Source: Pholis gunnellus
Taxonomy: Eukaryota > Chordata > Actinopteri > Perciformes > Pholidae
NCBI GenBank assembly: GCA_910591455.2
Contig: OU342804.1
Coordinates: 23,710,484 to 23,774,483, forward strand
Direction: 5' to 3'
DNA: 64,000 nucleotides
A program made the translations under genes and the position numbers. This document shows positions 1 to 13,382 of this stretch, piece after piece (position 1 is the first letter of the stretch; every line of letters starts with the position of its first letter). The notes under the pieces were generated by a model that ran no database searches, was not told where the DNA came from, and saw only the letters and a program-made list of their open reading frames with translations.

Positions 1-569
1 AAATGAAAATACTACATGACGGTTTTGAATTTGCAAGTTTCAGCTCCAGCTGTTTAGTCCGCCACTAAAAACGTGCGAAGAAAAAAAAATGTTGTCGGAG
101 CTTTCCTGATTTCTCCCTTCAAGACCTTTTGGGAATCAGAAAAGGCTTGATGGTCGATAGAAACTTGTGACCTCTGACATTCAGCACGAGAAGCATTTTT
201 AGGTTTAGTGCAAACATTTTAGCAGTTACCCCATTCAAACGTGATAAAAAAAAAAAAAACAGTTTACAGTTTAGATTTATTAACGCAAGTCAGTCTTTTG
301 TACGGAGCTCAGCGAGGGACAAGGCGGAGGGCAATTTAATAAAAGCAATCAGCGTTAATGGCCGTGCGTGTCCTGCTGCCTTCAAATGCAGCAGGGATTT
401 CATGAACTGAAGGAGAAGCTTTTCATACTATAAAGCAGCTGATACTGTAAGAATCACCCACATTCATTCACAGATCAGTGCAGACTGATTTAGGCCTATT
501 TACCTCCTGATTAAACCAGTGTGTAATTGAAATAAATTATTTATATTTCAGATTTAATGCCAACTGTAT
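1..569. other. nae1 3' UTR and downstream flank
   Basis: This stretch holds the minus-strand sequence downstream of the nae1 stop codon. A minus-strand AATAAA hexamer lies at 276-281, about 290 bases past the stop, and is a plausible polyadenylation signal. No second gene is visible. The use of this signal is inferred from the motif only. Confidence 0.5.
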
Positions 570-3500
570 TCACAACTGTAAGGTAGCAGAGATCTGTGAC
601 ATTGCGTTGTAAATGTAGGTGTTGTTGAAGGGCACAAACTGGTGGCTGATGATCTTGATGGCCTCTTGAGCAGCACATCCTACAGGAACACCATAAAAAA
701 AGAACATATTAACATCTTGGATTTATCAGCACTGTTTAGTTTGTGAGACGTGCTGTGTCTTAGGTTCTTTAATTTCCGAAGAGAGGTGATGTATTACCTC
801 CCAAAAATGCTGCAACTGTGTGTGGCTCTGCTGCACCATATCGACAGCTGCAGAAGGGTAATAAAAAAAGAAGTTGGGAATTATTTGGCACAGTCTTAAT
901 CACTCTCACCAGTAAATCCAACAGTGGCCGTGACTTACAACTCGTGGATGTAATCGTCTTTGATGTTGACATTGAGGCTGTACTCCTGCAGTAGGCTGTT
1001 CACACAGAGCTTCAGTTTGCTGATGTCGTCCTCCACCTGGTAGTTATAAACTCCTGGTAAGAGAGGACATGTGGGAAAAGATGGGGGAAGAAAATGAACG
1101 AGACAAATGAAATAACTGTGTTTCTGTATAGTGACATTAGGAAGAATCATCTACAGTAACTTGTAAATTCAATGGTGTTCCGTGGGATGTTCAAATTTTT
1201 CTTATAACCACTTAGAAAAGGGGGTGAATACATAGGCATGCACCTCTTACCATTTTTTAATCCCCAAGGGGGAACGTACATGTTCAAGGTGCTGTACATA
1301 AGTACATTTAGACTGATGTTTTTGAATTCTGTGAAGTTGTGTGGTTTCAAGTCAGTAAGTGTTTCACATCTTGTTCAAGTGTTTAAAGAAAGATCTGTGT
1401 GAACCTCGTCTTTACCTGGGTAGCGGGAGTGCTGCTGATAGAAGCGATCGACAGAACGAAGCATGAGGTAGAAGACCATCTCGCTGTCTGGATTGTCCAT
1501 GCTTGAGGCTGAGGACACGCAGCTATCGTTAATAGGCGAATAACTTTTGAGAAAATAGTAAATAAACAAGACGGAACAGTTTAATCAGAAGGTAAATTAA
1601 TCTCCAACTTACTGATTTCATCTTTATTTACTGAATCCACACTATATTCTTCAGCCAGAGATCTGCAGCGCACCACCCTCAGAAAGGATGAATTCTTACC
1701 TAGACACCAACACCTACAGTTAGCAATTTACTGAATGCAGGTGCAGCAATAGAGCACATTACGCTCCACTGGTATGCAGAGAGAGTTATCTTGAGTCCAG
1801 AAGGGGCATACAGTGACAACATTACAAATCTCAATCTCTCCATGTTCAGAGTAATTCAAACTATTGAAGTCAGAGAAGGCAACACTACTGCATGATGGCA
1901 ACACATGACAGACGTGGTGCTTTGAAGAGCTGCTAAATTAGTAACACTAATACACGCATGAGGCAGTTTTGATTCACGCATCATACCAATCTGTGTAGAC
2001 GCATGTTTGTCTAAAAAAAGAAATCCCCAGTGGGTCTGTTTGTATGAATACACTAATTACCATGAAAAATGAGATCAGGCAGTGTAATTAAAGGCTGCAG
2101 CCAACGTACTTATGTACTCTGCATCTCAATATCAAATATATGCCTCTAAAAACACTCTCTATAGCGTGTAGTATAGAGAGCATATTGCATTAATCAGGTT
2201 GACATCAGATTTGTGTGCATGTAAATATACCCACTGAATATAAAATGCATACTTCATAATACTTACAGAACAGTTTGATGTCCTTCTCAGAGATGCTCTC
2301 TGGTGGCTGGTGGAAAGTAAAAGGAAATTCAGCAGAACATCCATTTTAGTCAAAAACATTGTGTAAGTAGTGCAAGACTCATCCATACATTGAGTATTTT
2401 AGGGCGAAATGTATCAATGCCATCATAATTTAATATTACCACGGCTGGACGCTATTATTTTTATTTTGAGTAAGCATTAATTGATTGAATTAAGCCCTAA
2501 ATTGTTAAAGATTGTTTCAGACTAACTTTATTCAGTGACTACTGAACAAAGTTTACAACCTACCTTTCCAATAGACTGCAAGAGACATTCTACATGCTTA
2601 GAAACAGCTGCTGCATCCTGCATGGCCTTTTCCCTGTAACTGAAATAAAACACAAAAATGAACAGCAACACAGAGCTACATTATCAAACCATGACCCGTT
2701 AGAAAGCGAGACATAGAACCACATCAGGGAATTTGTACGAGTACTTTTCTGTTGCTGTCAAATCTATCTCCACAGTTAGCACCCATATGTTTCACACTTA
2801 CACATTCTGAAGGCTGATGAACTTCCGAGAGTCTGCGATCATATCTGGGATGGTTCCCCGTACAGGAAGGCTTCCATTGCCTTCTTTGAGTGAAAACTCC
2901 TTGACAGCTCGCAGCATCACCCAGAAGGACGGAGTCTGGTCCACACAAACCAACACAATTAACTCCACACGTCAAAATAACAACATTCGTCTCAAAAACT
3001 ACATATCTGAAACTATGACATAACGATAACGATAATATTAATAGAAGTCAAAACCTGTGATGTGATGTTGTTACACTCCTCACTATTGAAGAGGTCTTCA
3101 ACAGCACTGGGAATCTGCGGAAAAGAAGAGACGTTACTAGAGGAGTGTCACTAGACTTGACTGTCAACCGTTACACTATACAAAACGGACTGATTGGGGG
3201 CGTAAAAGGTGAGAAGTGTTGAATGGGTCACAACCAAGAGTATTTGAGATCCGGTACCTTGGTTGGATTCAAAGCAGTATTGACATTCTTGATGGCTTCT
3301 TCAAAGTTTTCTTCATCCTCTGGGACACCGTTCTCATTCTTCAGGATCCCTGAAGGAACACACATCACACATAAATTCACATCACACAGCCAAGTCACTG
3401 AACTTATAGGCAAATACAATCCAGAGGTTCACAGATACCTTCCCGAATAAACTGTCTGAAGGCCTCTTTCTCCTTGTAATTCTTTGGTGGCTGACGGTTG

Positions 3501-6500
3501 GGCTACAATGACAAAATAGAGTGACATGTTGATGTACAGCAACCCTTACAAATGCAGACAGGCATACATATCAGTGATTGAGTAGAAAATGTGCTGTACC
3601 TCACTGAGCCATTTCTCCAGGTGCTTGGCCACGATGATGATCCACGGCGTGTGACTGTGATCCTGCAGATTAAATAAAGCACTATCAGTTGTGTGAAGTG
3701 TAGTTTAAACTGACTGATGTCTATAAACAAATGAGCTGAACCTAAAGTACTCACCTTCTTGTCCATGCTGTCAAGCTCGTAGGACTGAATGTGGTTCTTG
3801 AATTCGGCAAAAGGCTGGAGCAACCTCAGGTCCTCCAAGGCATTGTCCGGATGGGATTCAATCACTGAAGAGAAAAGCATGGTCACAACACCAGGGCTAG
3901 TGTGCCCTCATGCAAGTTGCAGCAAGTAAACAGCGTAGCCCGGAGCTCGATTTTTAATACTATGGAGTTCCATTAAGAATCAAGCAGTCAAAATCTAGAG
4001 GAGTTTTTAAAGGGCAGATCCGGGCTCATCTATGGAGTAAGGTGACCAAATCAAATATGACAGGCAGGTCCAGGGAGTGTTACTGTATTTTCTTTTATCT
4101 TATTGTGTTTTGATGTTATGTTTTTCCTTGTTGTTGTTGTGAAGGCTTTTATTGCTTCTATTCTAGTGCTTATTAGTTTTGCTTTTAGGACACAAAGATT
4201 GTTGTGAAGTTAATTTTGGTTGTTTTTGTTGCTCATCGTTTAAGGGATTCTGTGCATGTTCTGTGTGATTGTCTTGTTAAACATAATAAAATAAAACTAA
4301 ATAAAATGTCAATAAACATTTTTAAATCTTCTAATTTTACATGTAAACTATGAGCCCCAGTGAAATGACTATGAAGCAAAAAGTGTGTATGCAGGCAGAT
4401 AAGATGTCAATAATCCATGTAAACACTCCAGACTATAGAGTGTAATTTATGACATGTTGTTCATCACAGTAACGCATTTTCATGAGTTCATGCTCAACTG
4501 CGAACTGAAAGCATTCACCATATATAAATGATAACACCAGTTAAAAGTTTAGATTGAAGGTTGTTATTGAATGTGTTACAGTTTCATAATACGAGAAGTG
4601 ATTCCAAGTGAACTGCTGTTGAACTCACCCGTGTGCTCCTGCACCACCAGTCTCATGTAGCCGATCAGGCCGTAGCTTTTACAGACCAGGAAAGGTACAG
4701 AGGCACTCCACAGAACGGAGCCGAGCCTCAAACACGTGCTGTTGGATGTCAGAGAAAAAAAAATGACACGTTAATTCGACTTAAAATAAATGTGGCGGTG
4801 CAACAATAGTTGGACTCCTAAAGAGGACCCACCCACTATGTAGAAATAAACAGCTAATTCTAAATAAACAATGATTCTTAGTATTAGGTGATTACACACT
4901 AATGAAAACAAAGACATAAATATTAAATCACCTTAAATCCTACACACTGTTCCTTTAACATCAAACCCAGCCAAAGTGCTCAAGGCTCCATCCATGACGG
5001 ACGTTCTTTGAAATGACACTAAAACTTTGAATTCAGTATACTATAGGTTCTGCCTATAGAAAGTGAGAGTGAAGATGAACTATATCTCATACCTTTCTGG
5101 CAACTGGACCCCAATGACTGCAGTAAACCTGTGGAAAAACTCTGGATTGTTGTCCAGAAGCTTGTTTGGACTCTGCAGAAGTAACAGAAAATACAGAGGG
5201 ATCTCTGTCACTATCAGAGCAGTGACACTGATCAAATCATTTACATATTTACACAGCACACAAACTAGTCAGAGTCTGCACGTTGGTGTGGCCCTACAGT
5301 CCAAAGACATGCAGCTTAGGTTAATTGATTACTCTGAATTGCCTTTAGGTGTGAACGTGAGCTGTTGTCTGTCTCTCTGTGCCAGCCCTGCGATAGTCTG
5401 GCGACCAGGGTGTACCCTGCCTTCGCCCAATGCCAGCTGGGATCGGCTCAATTCGTACTGAATCATAACTGTTGTGAAAGAAATATGTGGCATCATGTCA
5501 ACACGTAAACGATACCAACCTCCTCCACAAAGTTTCCAGAGACATCACTGTTAAGTTCTTGTAGCAGCTCAGTGGCAGCCTGTGCTCTGTTCTGCAACAA
5601 CAAAACTAAAAGGTCAGAAACGGCTTTATGAATAACCAAGGAGGAGGGGTTAAGATGGACAATAGGACAGGACATTGTGCATCTGTGTGTGCACTTGCAA
5701 ATGTTCCTAAAACACAAATGAATTAACTTCAGCAAAACATACCTTTCCAATGGTGTTGTTGCTAAGGAAAAAACTGCAAGACAAGATAAAGAGGGTCAAC
5801 CATGAACACACAAAATAACAACTACATTCAAGCTTAGATCAACTTAGGTTCTTACTTGTTTCCAACATCTTCCCCAGAAACTGTGTGTCCATCCACTATG
5901 GTGAACGCTCCAATGCCTGACAATGAGATCAATGAATTGAATCAGAAAGATGCTTTCATCAGCACCTGCAGCATCATCACATGACAAGGAGCCACGTCTG
6001 TTTTACCTGGAAGTACTAGATTCTTCAGTATTTCTGTTCCAGTTGCTGTGGCGTTGATGAGACAAACGTGTGCGTTCTCCAGTGATTCTTGACCATGGTC
6101 ACCCCACAGTCTGAAACACAACATGGACACGTGTTGCCACCTAGTGATACAATCCTCCCCGAACCGCTGTAAAAACACAGCTAGCCACCTAGCGAGAAGG
6201 ACCTAAGCCAGCTCGTAGAGAGCTTCTCTAGCATTAGACTACCATGTATTGTTACACTTGTATAACCATCAAACACAGTGACTATGGGGTTACATGATGT
6301 CGGCTGTCATTAGACAAGCTGGCATGTCTGATTCTGAACACCAAACACAACAACAGAGCAGCACGTCCTATTAGCCTTATAGCTAACGTGTTAGCTCACC
6401 AATGCTGTGTTTACCATAACGCAAATAGCAAGCTAATGCTGGCTAACGTTAGCGCTCATGCCTCTTCTGGGACATCTCAAAAGAAACCCGCAGCGCGTTT

Positions 6501-6591
6501 AGCTGAAGGAATACGAAACCTACGCTAAAGTTTATATTTACCTGAGTTGCCTGTCGTATTTCTGTTCTTTGGAGGCTTTGGTGGCTGCCAT
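570..6591 (-). CDS. nae1: NEDD8-activating enzyme E1 regulatory subunit (APPBP1), 20 coding exons, 533 codons
   Basis: The product is the regulatory half of the NAE1-UBA3 heterodimer, which adenylates NEDD8 and starts cullin neddylation in the cytosol and nucleus. Coding exons in transcript order are 6591-6542, 6110-6007, 5916-5856, 5773-5743, 5591-5520, 5172-5093, 4738-4629, 3864-3755, 3662-3600, 3502-3439, 3349-3258, 3114-3055, 2935-2802, 2639-2564, 2306-2267, 1699-1613, 1508-1416, 1053-939, 847-798 and 679-570. All junctions are GT-AG and the lengths sum to 1602 bases in one frame. Recognisable family segments are the N-terminal KEQKYDRQLRLWGDHGQE, GAFTIVDGHTVSGEDVGNNF, ESHPDNALEDLRL, LKNENGVPEDEENFEEAIKN, GTIPDMIADS, VEDDISKLKLC, CRYGAAEPHTVAAFLGG and the C-terminal NNTYIYNAMSQISATLQL. 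The length is one residue shorter than the usual 534. The start is the first ATG before that conserved N-terminus. The gene is divergent from ca7, with 1.2 kb between the two starts. Intron 5 carries a dispersed repeat. Confidence 0.97.
5275..5462 (+). repeat. Teleost interspersed repeat in nae1 intron 5
   Basis: The segment carries the familiar teleost repeat wording around GTCCAAAGACATGCAG, then TTAATTGATTACTCTGAATT, TAGTCTGGCGACC, GGGTGTACCCTGCC and CCCAATGCCAGCTGGGATCG. Shorter relatives of its last part occur at 20605-20650 and 44462-44510, so it is multicopy even within this window. The exact family is not assigned here. It makes a shadow reading frame of 132 codons at 5063-5461 that overlaps nae1 exon 6 and is not a gene. 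Confidence 0.65.
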
Positions 6592-7776
6592 GGTCTCTTT
6601 TCAATGAGTGAAGTCTACGGACGCATTTTAACTTCCTCAAACACAGATTCGACACAAACATACCCGTGTTGAAATCCGGCTGCGCACTTTCGACACACAT
6701 TTCCACACATATTTGGAGACTTTAACTGGCATTAAAGTTAAATAATAATGTAAATATTGTGTTAATAATATTAAAGTAACAGGAGCCCCCTTGCCGGGAA
6801 TTAATGTATGCATACGTATCTGATATTGTACTGCCTCTAACAATTATTTCCATAATCAATGAATCTGGAAGTTTTTTTATTTAAATAGTGAAACATTTTC
6901 TAAAGCCCACGGTGATGTCATGAAATTGCTAATTCTATCTTCAGGACAAACCTAAAGATAGGCCTATTCAATGTGAGAAAATCTGCAAATCCTCACACTT
7001 GAAAGGTTGAAACCAAAGACTTTTAGAACCATTTTTGCTTTAAATCATAAGCCTAATGAAAATATATTTCTTAATTGACTGATCAATTAATCGCCTACAG
7101 TTGTAATTGTATCAGCTCGAGCATTGATTTAATAACAGTGCATTTGATATTTGATACACAGAGTACGTCAGTGCTGTATATGACAATATAAATACATTGG
7201 TTCATTGTCCAGCCTATCTTCAGAATAAAACGAGAACAAAATGTTTTAAAATATTTAAAGGGTACGATCAATGATTTAAAACAGCCGAAAGACGAAATAA
7301 ATAATATAAGTATTATTAAAGCAGATATTGTTCGTTTATATGACCATTACACATGCATTTGTACTTTTTGATGGTCATTTTCCCCTCTAAATTGTGTATT
7401 TCTAACCCATGGTATATATTGATGATTTTGTCTAATTAGTAGACGATAACATATTTTATTATAATTTTAGTATAGAAAAAACATTATAGATTGTAAAAAG
7501 TAATATTGTAATCATCCAAAAAGGACTGACCTAATGCAGCTAAGCTGTTAAACCTCAGACAGGTGTGGACAGTGTGTGTATGTGTGCGCGCGTGTGTGTG
7601 TGTGCCCGTGAAGGGGCGTGTCACAAAGGGGATAATTGCCATTCCTCTTCGACCTCTACATAAACTTCATCAATCGCTGCATGGTCTGATATCCGTGTCC
7701 GTCCTCCACCTGCGCACCGGAGTGCAGAAGTCAGACACCGACAAGTTGGTCAGAGTTGAATCCGCTTACAGGCACG
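6592..7776. promoter_or_regulatory. Divergent intergenic region between nae1 and ca7
   Basis: This 1.2-kb spacer must contain the promoters and 5' leaders of both nae1 (leftward) and ca7 (rightward). An ETS-like CCGGAT core read on the minus strand lies near 6675, about 85 bases upstream of the nae1 ATG. The middle (about 6850-7550) is strongly AT-rich with no recognisable feature. A GT-rich microsatellite lies at 7571-7604. The last 100 bases before the ca7 ATG are GC-richer and probably contain the ca7 transcription start. I see no clear TATA box for either gene. Confidence 0.5.
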
Positions 7777-8234
7777 ATGACAGGGAATCACTGGGGATAT
7801 GGAAAAGAGGACGGTAAGATCTCACAGCATGCAGGTTTCTTTACTGCTTTCTCCATGATCCACAGTGGAGGCAATTAACCGTATATCCGACAATAACATG
7901 CATGATTACTCTTCTTTATTTTTTGCTTGGGTGCACGCAGAGGAGCAACGCTGTTAATGCGAGATTAGCAACATGCTTAAAGGGATGCCTGCTGTCACTT
8001 TAAACTGACTTTCCAACCGATTTGCACTGGACTCTTGAGTGCGAGACATTGCATTACATCAGTGTCATGGCCAATTCAAGACAAGTTGCTCCACTTTCTG
8101 TGGCAAGTTGTTTGGTGTGGAAGAGGCAGCCTCTAGTCAATTGATCACTGATTTATGTTTTATTTATGGAGAATTGATTTTTTTCAGAATTGATCTTCAC
8201 CAAGAGAGCTGAAGCTGAAGGCACACATGCAGTG

Positions 8235-8273
<39 letters not shown>

Positions 8274-11272
8274 AAGATTGTAGTAAATTATCTGTTGATT
8301 TCTTATGGTCTTCTTTTATGATAAGGTCCTTCTGTGTGGCACAAAAACTACCCCGTTGCCCAGGGGGACCGGCAGTCTCCCATTGACATCGTCCCTCATC
8401 AGGCTTCACATGACCCCAGTCTGGATCCGATTGTCCTGAACTACGATCAGTGTACCTCCATCAAAATCGCCAACAATGGGCACTCTGTTGTTGTGGAGTT
8501 TGAGGACTCTGATGACCGCTCAGGTGAGAAAAAGCTGGTCTTTATATGCATTTACTTAAAATGTAACATTGACTCTTTTTTTTTTTAAGAAGAAGAAAGC
8601 AGAAATCCCACATTCAAACAAAACTAACTAATCCGTTCAAATGCATTCTGCTTTTAGATCTGCACAATCTACAGAAGTCACTCTTGGGTCTAGATGTGGT
8701 GAATAAATAAAACAACAATAAAAACAGAATTGTGAATGGTTAGTAACATCTTGGCAGAGATTATACATTTATATGACTGTATTAGATATTTATTGACTGC
8801 AATTATTGACAGAGATAACGGTTAAGGGATAAGCCGGTATCTGTTGTCAGCCGCATTCAGTGGAAATCTGCGCTAAAAGTTAGCTTTCAATAAACGTAAG
8901 TTTGAAAGGTGGGATTACCTTGATTTGAAAAAAAAGTGCAAACCATGTGCATAACTGACCATAATCAAAGGTTACAAATAATCCCCTGATTATGCTGCAG
9001 GGAAATGCAGCCAGCAGTTAACTGTATGAGCATCTGTCTGCTGGACAAGAGATAATAACCTTGGGTGATCTCAATGGTTATTATGACCCTATTTGCTTTT
9101 ATCACTGGGTGGATCCATGCTAACCACCCCGTCATTAACATGAATGATAAGTTCAGAAATGTTGGGCTGTTTGGCTCAGACAGTTTCCTCAGAGCAAGCA
9201 AGTAACTATCACCCGAAAGTAATTAATGAAGGTGGAGACCTGTAGGAAAACTAATGCACTTCCTCAGCACTTCTGCGCTGTTTAAATGAGGTGCACAAAT
9301 CCTCTAAACCTGCTGTTGTCAGTTTGCCCCATGTGGCTTGGTCTGGGTGTACACATGCATATATTCCCACGTGACGGTGTTCTGTGTCACTGTTATTTTG
9401 GTAAGAAAAGGATACATCTCTGTGAAGACCTACGGACAAATATCGTAATCCAAATTTTTAACAATATATTATATTACGAGTTTAAAGATTTGTCTCTCAA
9501 TGTTAGAATAACAAACATGACGGGGTTGATTATAGTTAATGCATTTCTTTTAGGTATTATTAATGTTGGCTTTTACAACATTATTATTATCACCTTTTAA
9601 TTCCCTTTTCAACACATCAGTTATTTATAAATGGCTATCTAGTAATTGCTTCATATTCAAGATGAATAATACATTTTACTTAACAGATTTTCTTCTAACG
9701 GATCACACTGTTCTTGTGGTCATCCACATCTATATTTTAATATGGACCAGATGAGTGTTTTGCTCCTTGTTCCATTCATGCCTAGCTAATCTGACCTGGA
9801 CTGGTGTGGCCTGTTTGTCAGAAGGATGTCAGCAGCATCACAATGAATAACAGTCAGATTAGACTGGCGTTCATACCCAGCAGTGCAAGCCATAGGCTCT
9901 GAAAACAGTCTGTACTATTCTGATAATAGGCTGAACGTCGTCATGACATATATGAAAGTTAACTGTTCATCCTTGTTTGCCAATAATCCTGAATTTAAAT
10001 CTAAAATCAAGCTAAAAGTAGCTTTAACGTTGCTTTAATTAACATAGGACTGTCTATGTGTGTCTCCAACTAAAGCTTGTGCCACAGAGCTCTTATGATA
10101 GATTTGTTGGTAAAGCGGGCGGTCTTTCTGTCGGTGCTCATGTCTCAGCTTGGGAGTTAGAATTTGAAGAAAGTATGCTGGGTTGACTCATCCTGCAGTG
10201 GTACCAAGCTCACACAGGATGCTCTGTGTAGCTTTTTGCTGGAAAGCATTTTGTCCAACACCCACAGACAGTGGGGGGTGGGGGGGGGGATGCTGAACCT
10301 GAACCTTTTTTTTTTTTCATTTTATTTCTCTCTACATCTCATCTTCTACAGTGATCCGGGGAGGCCCTCTTGACAACCCCTACAGGCTGAAACAGTTTCA
10401 CTTCCACTGGGGCGGAAAGGGCTGTCATGGCTCTGAACACACTGTCACAGGAAATAGCTATGCTTCTGAGGTCAGTGTCTGGATACTTCACTGTGTCAGC
10501 ATTTAACCCAAATCACAGAATAACTCATTTTTCACTAAAGTGTAGTAAGGTATATGTGGTAACATATTTTGGTATGAAATAAAATCACCAGCTTTGATGC
10601 TTAAGATTACCATCTTTTTGCATCTGTATATTTGACTTGATTTAATATATTTAACTATAAAAGGCAATTTGATTTATTTCTGTCTTCCTATTTGCCCCTC
10701 TAGCTTCATTTAGTACACTGGAATGCTGTCAAGTACAAGACGTTTGGGGAGGCGGCAACAGCTCCTGACGGCCTCGCTGTCCTTGGCATCTTTTTGGAAG
10801 TAAGATGTTTCTCTTAACTGCAGTCCCATTTTCCATCCCTGTGCCCCCTTTCCTCTACATTTTGTATTAGTGTAACCATTTCCCATTTGTTTTTTTAGGT
10901 CATGGCAACTTGAACAGAGTTGTTGTCTAGCAACTCAGTTTTTTTTTCACCGCTGTCATTAGTTGTGCGAACAGCGTGGTAGCATAGTAATCAGACTCAA
11001 TTAGTATTTTCTTTCACTCCACATTTTGAATTGCTGACAAAACTCTCAGATGTGGGAGGTGTTTTATAAGGTTGGAGAAGTTACAAGAGAAAAATAATTT
11101 GTCACAGCGCTGCGTTGTGTTTAGCTGTACTGCTCTTATGATCACCGTCACCAGTGTTTTAGATATGTGTCAGCTTCAACAAAAATGAAGATTTGTGATA
11201 TTTTGGAGAATATATATATATATATATATTCTCCAAAATAATATAATATATATATATATATATATATGTGTG

Positions 11273-11341
<69 letters not shown>

Positions 11342-13382
11342 TATTCATATTGATTCCTTCCGCAAGTCACAAATCAAATTCAAAAGCAATCTCGTCTGTT
11401 ACATAAGACAGGTGATGACCATAGATGGCTCCACACGATAACAGACGCTCTGTTCACAGTGAAGTTTAAGGTGAGCACTATACTGGATTTTATTAATTGT
11501 AATATTCTTGTGGTTTATGACCTGCTCTCTGCTTTTATAAGAGATGTTGTCTTTTTATTTCTGTTAAAGGGCAGTGTTGCAGATTTCAAAGGTTTCAACC
11601 CAAAGTGCCTCCTGCCCAGCAGCCTCCACTACTGGACCTACCTGGGATCACTGACCACACCCCCTCTGCATGAGAGCGTCATTTGGATCGTTGTGAAGGA
11701 GCCAATCACAGTGTCGGAAAAACAGGTGTGTGTGTGTGTGTGTGTGTGCGCCAGATTTTCAGCTCGTAAAACACTGTAGTAGTTATTTATTATTCCAGGT
11801 CATGTGGTACAGCCATTCAAACACAGCATTAACCCCAATCCAGTAGTGGGAAACCCTTCTGGCACAATATCTATTTCCTTACAACTAGATCTCCCACCGC
11901 TGCTTAAAAGGGGATCTACAGTTCTATAAAAGTTTAAAATATATATATATCTCTTCTTTTTAAATAAATGAAAAAAATATCAAATAGATATTCAAATCTG
12001 AATCAAGACAGTGATATGATTTTATACAAAACAGACATTATATTTTCTTAATTCCCAAATGAGTATTACTGATTACTTTTATATATTTCTTGTAGCTAAT
12101 GATCTGTACCCATATTTCTCTAATCTTCTCTCAAAATGTGTAGTTTTTAAATATAAAAGGCAGATTCTGATTTAAATAACAGTCTATACCTGGAGACATG
12201 TACTGCTATGCTTTAGCTGTAAGTCAGTGGAGCTCAGTCAGTTGTGACATCCATGTTTCCCGGCCTGCATAATGTTTGGCTATGCTCCGCTAGGCTGCAA
12301 GGATCCACTGCCTCTTTTGTTGTTAATCTAAAGTTGAGCATCGGTATGCTAGGTTTGAGTAGTTGTGGGGGTGGGGTTTACCTCTATGCTGTAGGATTGT
12401 CCAGATCTTTGCCAAGCATGATGCTATATTTAGAGACAAAAGCGAGCATCATTCATGGGAGTTGCCGTGTGTAGGGTTGGCTTGTTTTTATCCACCCGTC
12501 TTTGCACTGAACTTAATCAGAAAGTTTAGGTCCGGTAACTCCAGGTTGTTGATGACAAGTTAAGCTGACTAACCGGATGTCTGCAGCACATGCCTTCCAG
12601 GTCCCTCTGTGAGCTGGCCCTGTGCGACTGCTGCCAGCCTCTGGATTACACTCACACACATTTTTAACTCAAGGACTGTACACAAGGAATCGTGAGTTTT
12701 AATGATGGTGGCACCTCGGGTGTAGCCATGAGCGATCTGTCTGTAAACCCATGTGTGTAGCATAGCTGGGGGTGAGGCTTAAGCTAGGCAACTGGCCTCA
12801 CAACCTATGACTCCGGTCTCAAGCCTTTGATCCCCTCCAGCTGATTATCCTGATGGATGGATGGCTGGATGTGTGCAGGGCTTTAATTGAGAAATGCTTG
12901 CATGGAGACGCAGCAGGGAAAAGCTCTTACATAATGGGGTATTATTTTGTTTTTAATTTCCCCTTATAATGGTAGACATAGTGCTGGAAAGGAAATGGCA
13001 AAAAGAGGGTTATGTGTGGCTGGTTTAAAATGTTGAAAGGGGCATAAAGAATATATCTGATAATATTCAATGTAGTGGGTAGGGACATATTAATGTATTG
13101 TTGGTTTTGGTCTTTTAATGGGAGTTGTTGGCAATAACGTACACAGTCTCACCAGGGTCTGGTATGGAGCTAATGTTGTACACAGAGCCTGTTTAACAAC
13201 AGAAATGTAATTTTGTTGCAAAAATATAAGGAGGAAATTCTCTTTCTGTCTCTCTAATGTAGCTGGGCAAGTTAAGAACGCTTTTGTTCACCGGAGAGGA
13301 AGAGGATCAGAGGACGCGCATGGAAAACAACTTCAGGCCTCCCCAGCTTCTCAAAGGCAGGAAAGTGCGTTCCTCCAATTAA
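7777..13382 (+). CDS. ca7: Cytosolic alpha-carbonic anhydrase VII, 7 coding exons, 262 codons
   Basis: This is a zinc enzyme that reversibly hydrates CO2 to bicarbonate in the cytosol. CA7 is known in neurons and muscle for pH and bicarbonate supply. Coding exons are 7777-7813, 8326-8523, 10352-10470, 10704-10799, 11408-11470, 11570-11725 and 13263-13382. The sum is 789 bases in one frame with GT-AG junctions. The zinc ligands are His95 and His97 (in FHFHWG) and His120 (in ELHLVHW). The proton-shuttle histidine is His65 in NNGHSVVVEF, the gate glutamate is Glu107 in SEHTV, and the gate threonine is Thr200 in SLTTPP. The start MTGNHWGYG has no signal peptide, and no membrane segment follows, so the protein is cytosolic and should be active. 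The 262 residues match the family (about 260-264). Isoform VII is favoured by its N-terminus and by its position next to nae1 and cdh16. The exon 6 donor sits directly on a GT microsatellite. Confidence 0.96.
8236..8270. repeat. (GT)n microsatellite, ca7 intron 1
   Basis: An uninterrupted 35-base TG/GT dinucleotide run lies about 55 bases before the exon 2 acceptor. Confidence 0.95.
11199..11240. repeat. Perfect 42-bp palindrome, ca7 intron 4
   Basis: The arm TATTTTGGAGAA is followed by 18 bases of alternating TA and then the exact reverse complement TTCTCCAAAATA. The whole 42 bases equal their own reverse complement, so the segment could extrude as a cruciform or form a long RNA hairpin. 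Confidence 0.93.
11241..11341. repeat. AT run followed by (TG)n microsatellite, ca7 intron 4
   Basis: An alternating TA tract passes into about 60 bases of pure TG dinucleotides immediately after the palindrome. It lies roughly 65 bases before the exon 5 acceptor. Confidence 0.93.

Noticed and set aside
5063..5461. 132-codon plus-strand frame
   Set aside because: It is antisense to nae1 exon 6 and continues through an intronic repeat, so it is a shadow.
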